Positions 1-8,316 of a stretch of 58,465 bases of DNA are shown one piece after another (the stretch's first letter is position 1; the number at the start of each line of letters is the position of its first letter). The notes under the pieces are model-generated. The model saw nothing but the letters and a program-made list of their open reading frames with translations, made no database searches and was not told the DNA's origin. Source of the stretch: Promethearchaeota archaeon (GTDB lineage: Archaea > Asgardarchaeota > Lokiarchaeia > Sigyniarchaeales > SOKP01); NCBI GenBank assembly GCA_016930515.1, contig JAFGGO010000036.1, forward strand, positions 1 to 58,465. The letters are read 5' to 3'. The position numbers were made by a program, and so were the translations under genes.

Positions 1-115
1 AATATAAAATTTATTTAAATTAAAGGAAATAATCCTTTTGGAATTGTTTTTAGTTAGAATAAAAGTATTTAAAAAAAATCAGGTAAATTTGTATAATATT
101 TCGAAAAATCTATAC

Positions 116-1435
116 TTATTCTCCCCCCGCTAAAGTAACGAAGGTGACATTGTTAAAGTAATAATCGACACCCATCCTTCCATATACTTCCCCTCCAGAA
201 CCGAGGATCATCCTTGGAATATCTTTCCCAATCGTATCGTCTATAGTTTTTACGATTCTAGGAAGATTATCTCCATATGCTAAGAAACGAATTGCACAGT
301 CAAAACCAAGGAGGAATTTAGGATTCGATATTCCGCTCAATGCTTGACTCACGGCATCTCGTGCGGTCCTATGCATTATTTCCATATTACTTTGGAAAAT
401 TTCTATTTTATCAGGCACTCTTTCAAATGGAAATCCAGTGTTAACAAGACTTTCCAGCTCGGGATCGGTAATAGTTGCGGTAAGATGAATGATATCATCA
501 CCATTATCCTTTATTTCCCTCATACCCATAATAATGTGGTAATTAAGATATCCCCCACTTTTCAATTCATATAAAGCTTCCTTGGTAATACCAACTGCCG
601 AACACAACCCCAACAAGGCAGGTTTTCCATCAATTTTTAACAAGAAATTACCTATGTTTTTGGTTGGGGTGCAAGTCTTGCCCGTGCTTTCAGCCCCTGC
701 GGCAAAACCGTATCCAAATTTTGTATTACCACTTCCTGATAATATCGTTCCGACAACATTATCCGTACCCACGGTGTCGTTATAAAACTCAACCGAATCG
801 TAATCTCGTATGTTACTTGCTACATTTCCCACTACGGGATATTTCCATCCTTTTGCGTACAAATTTTCAAGTAACTCTTGCACCGCTGGCATACCCATTC
901 CTTTCTCTTTCATTTCATCCAATTCCTTCTTAAAAAATCGTTTTACGATTCCCGACATAAAAACAACGACTCTACTGTTTAAGGTCGCTTGCTTCGCAAA
1001 GATTTCTGGAGGAAATTTGATGCCATCTTGAAATAAAAGTAAGAAACGATCGTCTTTTGGTTGTAACCCTAGGTTTTTTTGATATATCGTTTCAGCGATT
1101 TTTTCAAATTCCATTCTAGAATTTGATTCGTTAAATGAGGCATCTACCGAAAAATCACCTCCGATTAGCATCAATCCCACACTCCTGAGGGCAAACCTGT
1201 CATTAACTAATATACCGTTTACCGTGCTTCCAATTAATGTAATATTTGGTCCTAATTCTTCTTTAATACCTCGAAGAATCTCTTGATAATTATATTTTCT
1301 TCGAGAAAGAGCATCAACTGCGAGTATTGCCAATTTAGGTTTGGTTTTCATATGTTCTAAAGCCTGCTTAGCAACTACTTTACCAGCGATATACCCATCT
1401 TTTTCAGTGGTAATACCTACTCCCGCATCTAACAT
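116..1435 (-). CDS. FIST-domain sensory protein
   Basis: A 439-residue protein whose length and layout fit a FIST_N domain (about residues 20-230) followed by FIST_C (about 235-410). Supporting stretches are the N-terminal GVGITTEKDG, the GSTVNGI and LMLIGGDFSV segments, and the late GFDCAIRF and ILGSGGEVYG motifs typical of FIST_C. FIST domains are thought to bind small ligands such as amino acids and feed signal-transduction chains. There is no output domain, so it must act through partners. It is last in a minus-strand operon behind two Roadblock proteins and a gelsolin-like protein (38-bp gap), which suggests that it senses a ligand for that module. The family call is good; ligand and partner are inferred. 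Confidence 0.82.
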   Translation of the reverse strand: MLDAGVGITTEKDGYIAGKVVAKQALEHMKTKPKLAILAVDALSRRKYNYQEILRGIKEELGPNITLIGSTVNGILVNDRFALRSVGLMLIGGDFSVDASFNESNSRMEFEKIAETIYQKNLGLQPKDDRFLLLFQDGIKFPPEIFAKQATLNSRVVVFMSGIVKRFFKKELDEMKEKGMGMPAVQELLENLYAKGWKYPVVGNVASNIRDYDSVEFYNDTVGTDNVVGTILSGSGNTKFGYGFAAGAESTGKTCTPTKNIGNFLLKIDGKPALLGLCSAVGITKEALYELKSGGYLNYHIIMGMREIKDNGDDIIHLTATITDPELESLVNTGFPFERVPDKIEIFQSNMEIMHRTARDAVSQALSGISNPKFLLGFDCAIRFLAYGDNLPRIVKTIDDTIGKDIPRMILGSGGEVYGRMGVDYYFNNVTFVTLAGGE

Positions 1436-1473
1436 ATTTTTTCTACTTGGTTTTGTTATTATTATTAATTAGA

Positions 1474-2016
1474 TCATAGTTCTGTTAAAAAAGACTTAAT
1501 TTTGGATTGTAAATTCTCAATATCCCCTGCAATTTCCTTCAAAAGAGAAGTCATTTTCTTTTTAAATGAAGAAAAATCGTCTGTTTCTTTTTCAAACGCC
1601 TTTGGTTCGATAATTTTAGCTTGAGCTCGAATTTCTTCACGCTTGACTTGTTTGACGGTCGGGGATTTTTCAGGAATTTCCGTTGCAAGAGGGATGATTA
1701 CTTTATCCATTTCAATTTTGTTTTCTGAAGGTTCTCTAATTTCAATTGCGTTGAGGTCTGGGAAGTGTTCAGGTTCTTTTCCTTGTTCGACGACTTCGAT
1801 ACTCGCACCATATAAACGTTTTTTCGACTTGATCTTCGTTGCGGACACGCCAGCGAAGTATCTATCCATATTTTTCGCTTCAGAACCGCTCCATATCCAA
1901 ATTTTGGATTTTTTTGCGTGTTTATCGATGATAATGTATATATTGTCTTTATCTAGTTTTTTTTCGTCTGTTGGAACTAATTCTCTTCCAATTATTTTAT
2001 ACATTGTTAAACTCAT
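1474..2016 (-). CDS. gelsolin-like domain protein with charged tail
   Basis: A 180-residue protein. Residues ~15-85 look like one gelsolin repeat: a YIIID strand, the KIWIWSGSEA turn, and the diagnostic end VVEQGKEPEHF, close to the V-x-E-G-x-E-x-x-x-F signature of gelsolin/villin repeats. The rest is an acidic then basic tail with a probable helical end (FSSFKKKMTSLLKEI). Gelsolin repeats bind actin and calcium; Asgard gelsolins are known to modulate actin. The ATG at 2016 is preferred to TTG/GTG codons at 2028/2025 because GGTGA lies about 6 nt before it. The previous gene's stop is just upstream, so translation is likely coupled. One repeat is fewer than in eukaryotic gelsolin. The fold call is fairly sure; actin binding is inferred. 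Confidence 0.75.
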   Translation of the reverse strand: MSLTMYKIIGRELVPTDEKKLDKDNIYIIIDKHAKKSKIWIWSGSEAKNMDRYFAGVSATKIKSKKRLYGASIEVVEQGKEPEHFPDLNAIEIREPSENKIEMDKVIIPLATEIPEKSPTVKQVKREEIRAQAKIIEPKAFEKETDDFSSFKKKMTSLLKEIAGDIENLQSKIKSFLTEL

Positions 2017-2028
2017 AATTTTCACCAA

Positions 2029-2988
2029 CTATATTTTAATTATTCGACTTGCCCAGTTATCGATTCTCTCAGAAAATCGTTTTATCTCATTAGGAGAGAA
2101 TTTCTCGTGGTTCTTGCTCAAATCGCGAGAACATCGAGAAATATCGAACAGCGCCAAAGAAGTCCCCAAATGTTCCAAAATAGTGTCTTTTAATGTTTCT
2201 AAAATTTCTGAAAATTTAACTCCCGTGAAATTTGGAAGATCTGTTTTTAGAATCGAAAAGATATTCTTAATTACGATGTACTTTTCATCGTTTGATTTAG
2301 CCTTAATTGAATTTATTAAGTCTAAAAGCCCCGATTCTCTGGATTCATGCGCCTCAGATGTTATTGGGGGTTTAGATTGCTCTAATGGGATGGAGGGCAA
2401 GTTCTCCTCGCATTCAACCAATACTTCTGGAGTAACTGGAAGATCAATAAGTTCTTCACCAGTCTCAGACATTAACATTTCAGGTGCAGTAGGCTCCTCA
2501 ACAGGTTCAGGAATAATGATCCTTGAAACAGCAGTTTCTTTAGTTTCTTGTTCGATTTCAATACCTATTTTCCCAAATCCCTTCGCAGGTAATTTTAAAA
2601 CATCATCTCCGAGGTTAAATATTTGCTTGCGAATTTTTTTTAGAATGTCAATCATCGCAAGTTTTGCATAAGAAAGATTGATTTCTTGTGCCCCCATAGC
2701 TAATAAAATCAGGTGGGGAGGAATATTATAAAACATTATATACCCTCGATCTCCTTCTATTGTTAATTCTTGAAGGGGCCCATGACCAAAACCCGAGGCA
2801 AATTGTTGGAATGTATCTCTCAACACGCTTAATTCCCATAATATTTCTTCTGGAATAAAAAATGGAATCGTGGATTCAATAACCGTGTTATCTTCTACAT
2901 TTACAAAAAAACATCCGTTCAAATCCGTTATATCCTCAATTTCTCGCAAGTAGTCTAATAATTTTATACCTTCGGTCGTAATTAACAC
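2029..2988 (-). CDS. Roadblock/LC7-like domain protein with long C-terminal extension
   Basis: 319 residues. Residues ~10-120 follow a Roadblock/longin-type pattern: an initial helix, strands around GCFFVNVEDNTVIEST, a middle helix, then GDRGYIMFYNI and PPHLILLAMG strands and a final helix. Roadblock proteins dimerise and often act as small-GTPase regulators. Residues ~130-220 are acidic and proline-rich, probably disordered; the last ~100 residues are helical (DLINSIKAKSN, ISEILETLKD, RFSERIDNWASRII) and could be a partner-binding bundle. The GTG start lies 7 nt past the preceding Roadblock gene's stop, and its TAG stop abuts the gelsolin-like gene, so it is the centre of a tight operon. No catalytic motif is seen. 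Confidence 0.65.
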   Translation of the reverse strand: MLITTEGIKLLDYLREIEDITDLNGCFFVNVEDNTVIESTIPFFIPEEILWELSVLRDTFQQFASGFGHGPLQELTIEGDRGYIMFYNIPPHLILLAMGAQEINLSYAKLAMIDILKKIRKQIFNLGDDVLKLPAKGFGKIGIEIEQETKETAVSRIIIPEPVEEPTAPEMLMSETGEELIDLPVTPEVLVECEENLPSIPLEQSKPPITSEAHESRESGLLDLINSIKAKSNDEKYIVIKNIFSILKTDLPNFTGVKFSEILETLKDTILEHLGTSLALFDISRCSRDLSKNHEKFSPNEIKRFSERIDNWASRIIKI

Positions 2989-2995
2989 CTCATTT

Positions 2996-3415
2996 TTACT
3001 CTATAAACAAGAGATCGTCAAGGTTACCCTTGAAACCCTTGAATAGATCGTTAATTTTAATTGCTAAATTGCTAATACCAAAAGCAATTCGAAATACATC
3101 CGCTTCTTCTGCAATTATGGTAGTCAAGATGGCCTTTTCTCCTACTTTTTGGATTATCACTCTTCCCGACTCGCTATTTACCATAATTTTTTTAATCAAT
3201 CCTTTTTTCAAATTCATGCATAAGTTTTGAAAGGTAAGTTTTACTGCTGCCGAAACGGCACCTACTAGGATGGGATCCACTTCGCCTTTCCACGTATTTG
3301 CTATAGGAACTCCTGCGGGAAAAGCGATAACTATCTGACCGTGGACATCTCCTTGAGACTCAGTAAACTCCTTAACAAGCTCTTCTAATTGGTTCAATAA
3401 TTTATTTTCCGACAA
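2996..3415 (-). CDS. Roadblock/LC7 domain protein
   Basis: A 139-residue stand-alone Roadblock protein covering the whole fold: N-terminal helix (LLNQLEELVKEF), strand GQIVIAFPAGVPIAN, central helix VGAVSAAVKLTFQNLC, strands KIMVNSESGRVIIQKV and AILTTII, and a C-terminal helix. Family members are homodimers or heterodimers and act in GTPase and motor regulation; Asgard genomes hold many. First gene of the operon that continues with a second Roadblock protein, the gelsolin-like protein and FIST. The start is a TTG at 3415 with no clear ribosome binding site; an archaeal leaderless or weakly led mRNA is plausible. The two Roadblock proteins may heterodimerise (inference). Confidence 0.8.
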   Translation of the reverse strand: MSENKLLNQLEELVKEFTESQGDVHGQIVIAFPAGVPIANTWKGEVDPILVGAVSAAVKLTFQNLCMNLKKGLIKKIMVNSESGRVIIQKVGEKAILTTIIAEEADVFRIAFGISNLAIKINDLFKGFKGNLDDLLFIE

Positions 3416-3883
3416 GTGATATCAGACTATATTTATTGTTTAATTTTAATTCTACCTTATAATTCTTTACGAGATGATTTATCAAAACACCTCGTTAGGA
3501 TGTAAAACTTTGATACATCAATCAAAAAAATTCGCTAATTTATAGTTTTTTATAACCAAAATTACTAATTTTTATATTGATTTTTTATATATTTTCTAAA
3601 GTTCCATATTTCAATAGTGTTTTATTAAATTAAACTGATTGAAATTATCACAGGCATTTAAATAGAGGATTTATTAAATAAAACAAGAAATGCCCCGAAA
3701 ATCAGAGTTAATTAGCTGAAAAGTCTAATTTTCGATATATTTTCAAAATTATCGACCCATATTTGACTTATGAAAAAAATTTCGTGTTATTAGAACACAA
3801 GTTCTTTAATAAAGTATTTTTTTAAACACAAGGTTAATTTTCCTTTTTGTTTATAATCCTAATTTTATAAAATAGGTTTAATT
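3416..3883. promoter_or_regulatory. divergent AT-rich promoter region
   Basis: 468 bp without a gene between the Roadblock operon (minus) and the first tandem paralogue (plus). It holds TATA-like elements: TTTATAAT at 3850-3857, about 27-34 nt before the ATG at 3884 and so compatible with a leaderless or very short-leader mRNA, and ATTTAAATAG near 3657. A shared regulator for both units is possible but no clear operator dyad was found. Confidence 0.45.
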
Positions 3884-4429
3884 ATGAAAAAAAAAGTTAA
3901 GGGATCGTTAGCTAAGATTTTAGTTAGATCGGTTAGATCTAATAAAACTGGAGTCTACGAAGACATTCTCTCGAGAGAAGGGCAAGAATTAATCAACCAA
4001 AGGATATTCGATTCCATATGGTATTCATACGAAGCGTATAGAAATGTTCACGATGCCGTTGCTAAAGTTGAAGCAAATAATAATCAAAAAATCCTGTTTC
4101 AATGGGGACAAAAATTTGGAGATGCTCTCATGACTTCGATTTATAAAAATACTGTTTCTGTTATCGACATTAAGATGGCTATTGATAGATACAAGCGTTT
4201 TCACAATTTACTTTATAACGGGGGCATATTAAAGCATGATTTTCTTTCAAGTAGTCATTTGAGAGTTATCTATGATGGTTTTGAGCGCGATTGGGAGCTA
4301 TATTACTACATTTCCAGCGGTTGGATGCATAAGTTCTTGGAATTGTGTTTAAATAAAGATATAGCGTTCAGTTTCCACATGAAGTCATGGGAAGGCGCAC
4401 AATGGACGGTTTATGATTTTTCTTGGTAA
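3884..4429 (+). CDS. tandem family copy 1, ~180-residue protein of unknown function
   Basis: 181 residues; first of six tandem paralogues. The family pattern is an N-terminal basic KGS..KI..R..RSNKTG..., a WY.YEAY helix start, a WGQKFG motif, YKRFHNLLYN, then a C-terminal alpha/beta half with YD.FERDWELYYYISSGW, KSWEG and a final Trp. The architecture (helical first half, strand-helix second half with a late GW..KF.E helix and terminal strand) resembles ~180-residue DUF2378, H-NOX or V4R-like proteins, but I could not assign it. No membrane segment, zinc motif or catalytic triad is visible. It has His in YKRFH, which most copies lack. It is most similar to copy 2. Own promoter (TATA at 3850) and a terminator-like hairpin after it. 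Confidence 0.75.
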   Translation: MKKKVKGSLAKILVRSVRSNKTGVYEDILSREGQELINQRIFDSIWYSYEAYRNVHDAVAKVEANNNQKILFQWGQKFGDALMTSIYKNTVSVIDIKMAIDRYKRFHNLLYNGGILKHDFLSSSHLRVIYDGFERDWELYYYISSGWMHKFLELCLNKDIAFSFHMKSWEGAQWTVYDFSW

Positions 4430-4446
4430 TAAATCATTTTAACATC

Positions 4447-4462
4447 TCTCTATTTTTAGAGA
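4447..4462 (+). terminator. short hairpin after copy 1
   Basis: Perfect 6-bp inverted repeat TCTCTA / TAGAGA around a four-T loop, 18 bp after the stop codon of tandem copy 1. It may end transcription or protect the 3' end. Archaeal termination relies more on U tracts, so the role is uncertain. Confidence 0.35.
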
Positions 4463-4582
4463 AACAATAATATTATTATTTCTAATGAACAATACTGCTT
4501 AGAACTGTAAAAAAAAGCTTAAATTTAAATCCTTGAATTATCATGTTATTTAAAGGGGTTTTTAAAAAAAAAGGGTAAAATA

Positions 4583-5125
4583 TTGAAAAAAGTAAAAGGT
4601 TCCTTAGTTAAAATTTTAGTTAGATCGGTCAGATTGAACAAAACAGGGGCTTACGACCACATTCTCTCAAGCGAGGGACAAGAATTAGTTCATCAGAGGA
4701 TATTTGATTCTATATGGTATACTTACGAGGCCTACAGGAACGTCTACGATGCCGTTGCTAAAATTGAAGCGAATAATAATCAAAAAATTCTATTTCAATG
4801 GGGACAGAAATTCGGTGAAATAATCATGACCTCTATTTATAAAAACTCTATGATAGACAACGATGTTTCACAAGCAATAGATAAATACGCTCGATTTCAC
4901 AAGCTGGTTTATACTTGGGGCAGAATCAAGCCTGAGTTGCTTTCAGATTATCATTTAATCGTGACATACGAGGATTTCGAACGCGATTGGGAACTATATT
5001 ACTACATTTCCAGTGGTTGGATGCATAAATACTTGGAATTGTGCTTGAAAAAACCAATAACTTTCAAGTTCTACAAAAAATCTTGGGAAGGCGCAGATTG
5101 GACGACCTACGATTTTATGTGGTAA
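4583..5125 (+). CDS. tandem family copy 2, unknown function
   Basis: 180 residues, clearly the sister of copy 1: both share KILVRSVR.NKTG, the EANNNQKILFQWGQKFG block and WELYYYISSGWMHK. It opens with TTG at 4583, chosen because the downstream frame aligns with the starts of the other copies; no in-frame ATG lies upstream before the spacer. TATA-like TTATTTAAAG near 4544-4553 suggests its own promoter. It keeps the WG, KSWEG and terminal Trp residues of the family, and has His in ARFHKLV as in copy 1. 153 bp separate it from copy 1, so a separate transcript is more likely than a tight operon. Function unknown. Confidence 0.75.
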   Translation: MKKVKGSLVKILVRSVRLNKTGAYDHILSSEGQELVHQRIFDSIWYTYEAYRNVYDAVAKIEANNNQKILFQWGQKFGEIIMTSIYKNSMIDNDVSQAIDKYARFHKLVYTWGRIKPELLSDYHLIVTYEDFERDWELYYYISSGWMHKYLELCLKKPITFKFYKKSWEGADWTTYDFMW

Positions 5126-5296
5126 AAATCAGTGATACAAATAATAAATCTGTTTCATCAGTTTAAGTTAATAATTTTTATTACAATCAACAATAAAGAC
5201 ACGATATTATCAATAAAAATAAGGCAAATTTTCTCGTTTCGAGTGAATTAGTCGCAGTTATTTGAATTAAAACATGAAAATTTAAATTTCCATTGA

Positions 5297-5304
5297 TTTA
5301 TATA
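5297..5304 (+). promoter_or_regulatory. TATA box of tandem copy 3
   Basis: TTTATATA about 60 nt before the ATG at 5364 in a 238-bp spacer, giving an expected start of transcription near 5328 and a short leader. It supports individual transcription of the tandem copies. Confidence 0.45.
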
Positions 5305-5363
5305 TTATAAAACAAATTCAATTCATCTAAAATCACCTAAATTAATTTTCTATTAGAAAAATC

Positions 5364-5906
5364 ATGAAAAAGGCAAAAGGGACAATTATTCTTTATATCA
5401 TAAAGGGAATAAAATCCAATAAGACTGACGCTTACAAGAAATTATTATCTAAAGACGCTAAGAAATTAGTATCGCAAAACATTTTACCCTCGGAATGGTA
5501 CCCTTTCGAAGCGTATAAAGAATGCATGGTTGCCCTTGCTCGCGTTGAAACGGAGGGAAACATGGAAATTGTTAGAGATTGGGGAAGAATGTTTGGTCAG
5601 AAAATCATGACCGATTTATATGGCCAAATCATAGAAGAGGGGGACGTTCGGAAAGCATTAGATAAGTACAAGCGTTTTCAGAGAATTATTTTTAATTTTG
5701 GGTCAATAAACATCAAATTTATTTCAGAAAAAGACATAAACATTTCTTTTACTGGTTTTGATCCAAATTTTCAGGAATATTACGAGTTAGCCATGGGATG
5801 GATAGAAAAGTTCGTAGAATTATGCGTTGGAAAGAAACCTAAAAGCATTTTTTTAAATAAATCTTGGGAAGGAGATGAAATAACCAAGTTCCGAATTTCT
5901 TGGTAG
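5364..5906 (+). CDS. tandem family copy 3, unknown function
   Basis: 180 residues. Pairs with copy 4: shared SNKTDAYKKLLSKDAKK, the WYPFE.YKE helix, EEG.VRKAL.KYKRF, and the C-terminal ITKFRISW. The conserved core of the family is present: WY at ~46, a WGR.FG motif, YKRF, a FD....YY......W.EKFVE helix and KSWEGD. The His after YKRF in copies 1-2 is Gln here, which argues against a fixed heme-His role at that site. ATG start at 5364 within ATCATGAAAAAGG. Function unknown; the spread of sequence between pairs suggests specialisation for different partners or ligands. Confidence 0.75.
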   Translation: MKKAKGTIILYIIKGIKSNKTDAYKKLLSKDAKKLVSQNILPSEWYPFEAYKECMVALARVETEGNMEIVRDWGRMFGQKIMTDLYGQIIEEGDVRKALDKYKRFQRIIFNFGSINIKFISEKDINISFTGFDPNFQEYYELAMGWIEKFVELCVGKKPKSIFLNKSWEGDEITKFRISW

Positions 5907-6017
5907 AATCAGTTCATTTTTTAATATTAAAAAAATCCAATAATTCTAAAAGAATATAATTGGGAATGTTGAATTTTTTTTTAATACTATGTGAAACTTT
6001 AAATTTTTTTTAGTCTA

Positions 6018-6026
6018 TTTTATAAC
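6018..6026 (+). promoter_or_regulatory. TATA box of tandem copy 4
   Basis: TTTTATAAC about 57-65 nt upstream of the ATG at 6083 in a 176-bp spacer; again each copy seems to have its own promoter. Confidence 0.4.
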
Positions 6027-6082
6027 AATAACAAATTCAATTAGATTAATAATCTTAATAATTCTCTCTTGTAAGGGTCATC

Positions 6083-6625
6083 ATGAAGAAAACAAAAGGC
6101 ATTTTTATGCATTATATCGTAACGGGAATAAAGGCTAACAAGACTGACGCTTACAAGAAATTACTGTCTAAAGACGCTAAAAAAATAATATCTCAAAATA
6201 TCTTGGCTTCGGATTGGTATCCATTCGAGATTTATAAGGAACTTTTAAACGCACTCGCAAAGGTTGAAGCACGAGGTGACATGAACATCGTTCAAAATTG
6301 GGGGCGTAATTTTGGTCATAAAGCGATGACAGAGCTATACGCTCAAACACTAGAAGAAGGTAATGTTCGAAAAGCTTTGGAGAAGTACAAGCGTTTTTCA
6401 AGAATCGTTTTCAATTTTAATTCGATTAATCTCGAATATATTTCTGGAAGAGAGATTCACGTGTCTTATGAAGATTTTGATCCCGATTTTGAAGTGTATT
6501 ACCATTTAGCAGTTGGTTGGATTGAAAAGTTCGTTGAAATATGCGCGGGTGTCATGCCTGAAAGTTGTTTTTTATCAAAATCATGGGAAGGAGACGGAAT
6601 AACGAAGTTTCGAATTTCTTGGTGA
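6083..6625 (+). CDS. tandem family copy 4, unknown function
   Basis: 180 residues, nearest to copy 3 (shared NKTDAYKKLLSKDAKK and ITKFRISW). Conserved family positions are kept: DWYPFEIYKE, NWGR.FG, KYKRFSR, FDPDFEVYYHLAVGW, KSWEGDG and a terminal Trp. No signal peptide or membrane segment, so probably cytosolic. ATG at 6083 follows TAAGGGTCATC; the leader is short. The pattern of adjacent copies being closest relatives points to stepwise local duplication. Confidence 0.75.
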   Translation: MKKTKGIFMHYIVTGIKANKTDAYKKLLSKDAKKIISQNILASDWYPFEIYKELLNALAKVEARGDMNIVQNWGRNFGHKAMTELYAQTLEEGNVRKALEKYKRFSRIVFNFNSINLEYISGREIHVSYEDFDPDFEVYYHLAVGWIEKFVEICAGVMPESCFLSKSWEGDGITKFRISW

Positions 6626-6754
6626 ATCTAATGACCTTTTTTCAAAATAGCACGACTATAATTATAATCAATAAAGATATATTTCACTTTTTTAAAGACA
6701 TATTTAAACCGAGAAAAAATGAAATATTTATATCTAAGTTTTTTTATGAGGGAT

Positions 6755-6766
6755 GTATATAATATA
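6755..6766 (+). promoter_or_regulatory. TATA box of tandem copy 5
   Basis: GTATATAATATA about 31-42 nt before the GTG at 6797, the distance expected for a near-leaderless archaeal transcript. Confidence 0.45.
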
Positions 6767-6796
6767 AGAAAATAAACACGATTAAGGTACCGATAA

Positions 6797-7339
6797 GTGA
6801 AAAAAGTAAGAGGTTCGGTTTTTATACCTGTTGTTCGAGCCATTAAAGGCGATAAAAGTGATATTTTCGACTCCCTGATAACAGAGGAGGCAAAAGAGCT
6901 CATTGCAAATAGAATCTTGAGTTCTGCATGGTATCCATTTGACTTGTATAAAAATTGTATGAATGCAGTATCTAAGGTAGGGGCGAAAGGAAATTATGAG
7001 GTGCTCAAAAAATGGGGTGAAGATTATTACGACGAGATATTGCCCACCGTGTACAAGAAAAGCATAAGAGGCAATAATGTAAAAAACGCAATGGATATGT
7101 ACAAGAGATTCATCAAGATGATATACGATTTTGGAGAGGTTATACTAGAATATCCATCAAATAAAGAAGTTAACATAATCTACAAGGATTATGACGATGA
7201 TTTTATACCGTTTTTCTACATTACAAATGGTTTAATCGAGAAATTTGTTGAAAAAGCTTTAGAAAAAAGGGTAAAATCGGACTTTATAAGAAAATCTTGG
7301 GAACAAGGCGGAACCACCATTTTAAAGGTGACTTGGTAA
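6797..7339 (+). CDS. tandem family copy 5, unknown function
   Basis: 180 residues starting at a GTG in AAGTGAAAAAAGTAAG, aligned with the starts of the other copies. Pairs with copy 6: both have SS.WYPF, a KWGEDYYDE or NWGVDYFDE motif, LPTV.K and YDFGE..LEYPS. The family C-terminal half is intact, with the NGLIEKFVE helix, KSWEQG and a final Trp; the usual Gly of SWEG is Gln here. Slightly more acidic around YDDDF. No known domain could be named. Own promoter at 6755. Confidence 0.75.
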   Translation: MKKVRGSVFIPVVRAIKGDKSDIFDSLITEEAKELIANRILSSAWYPFDLYKNCMNAVSKVGAKGNYEVLKKWGEDYYDEILPTVYKKSIRGNNVKNAMDMYKRFIKMIYDFGEVILEYPSNKEVNIIYKDYDDDFIPFFYITNGLIEKFVEKALEKRVKSDFIRKSWEQGGTTILKVTW

Positions 7340-7474
7340 ACCCTGCTAAGAAAAATAATTAATTAAGGTCGTCCATAAATCAAATTTTTTCAAGTTCGGA
7401 TCGTTTTAATCCATAAAATGAGATCAACAATTTTTAATCAAATAATATAAAAATGAAGAAAAGGATGAGAAAAT

Positions 7475-8017
7475 ATGAGAATGGCTAAAGGATCGGTGTT
7501 TAAATCTGTTGCTAGGGGCATACGATCGGATAAAACTGGTTTATACGAAGATTTAATATCAGAAGAAGCAAAGGAATTGATATCGAAGAGAATCCTAAGT
7601 TCCTCGTGGTATCCGTTTGAAATTTATAAGAATTGTCTCAATGCTGTAGCACGAATAGTTATAAAGGGAAATATGACAATCGTGAGAAATTGGGGTGTCG
7701 ATTATTTCGACGAGCTTCTTCCAACAGTTTTTAAAGAAGGTATTAAAGGTGAAGAAATACACAAGGCAATGGAAAAATATAAGCGCTTTTTAAGCATGGT
7801 GTATAATTTTGGAGAATTTCTCGTTGAATATCCTTCTGAAAATGAATTAATGATAACCTATAGGAATTTTGATAAAGATTTCGAAGTGCTCTACGAAATT
7901 ATAAGAAGCTTTACGGAAAAGTTCGTTGAAACGAGCGTCGGCGAAAAAACCAATTCAGAATTCGTGCAAAAATCCTGGGAAGACGCAGAAAACACCGTTC
8001 TGAAAATTTGGTGGTAA
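7475..8017 (+). CDS. tandem family copy 6, unknown function
   Basis: 180 residues from the first ATG (a second in-frame ATG at 7481 is equally possible). Sister of copy 5, with NWGVDYFDELLPTVFK, KYKRFLSMVYNFGE and KSWEDA. Terminal Trp kept. GGATGAG about 7-12 nt upstream of the ATG is a reasonable ribosome binding site, and an AATAATATAAA stretch near 7440-7452 could be the TATA box. Last intact copy before the broken seventh. Function unknown. Confidence 0.75.
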   Translation: MRMAKGSVFKSVARGIRSDKTGLYEDLISEEAKELISKRILSSSWYPFEIYKNCLNAVARIVIKGNMTIVRNWGVDYFDELLPTVFKEGIKGEEIHKAMEKYKRFLSMVYNFGEFLVEYPSENELMITYRNFDKDFEVLYEIIRSFTEKFVETSVGEKTNSEFVQKSWEDAENTVLKIWW

Positions 8018-8121
8018 TTATCAAATATTTTTTAATATTAGCACGATCCTATAAGACTGAAAAAATTTTTATAGCCAATCTCTTATATCTTGACTATAAT
8101 TAACAAGGTAGATGAGTTTAA

Positions 8122-8297
8122 GTGAATAAAAAGAAGATCAAGGGTTTGATGGTCAAGAATTTTCTAAAGGGCGTGAAAACAAGTAAGAACAAAGATACAA
8201 TCTAAAAAAACTTTCCAATAAAGCCATAGAGTTAGTAAATAACATGATTCTAGATTCTACATGGTACGATTTTGAACCATTCAATTTACAGATTTAA
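8122..8297 (+). pseudogene. broken seventh copy of the tandem family
   Basis: From a GTG at 8122 the frame reads VNKKKIKGLMVKNF..., matching the family N-terminus (KK.KG....). It hits a stop near 8203, but reading resumes in another frame with NLKKLSNKAIELVNNMILDSTWYDFEPF, matching the KKLLS...A..LV...I..S.WY.FE segment of the intact copies. The remainder is missing; the neighbouring reductase gene ends 20 bp further on. One frameshift plus a 3' deletion therefore killed it. A TATA-like CTTATATCTT near 8083 remains. Confidence 0.75.
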
Positions 8298-8316
8298 AAA
8301 GAAATGAAAAAGATTT

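Noticed and set aside
3884..8017. Tandem family as H-NOX heme proteins
   Set aside because: A His after YKRF occurs in copies 1 and 2 only; other copies have Q, S, I or L. No consistent heme ligand or YxSxR motif was seen.
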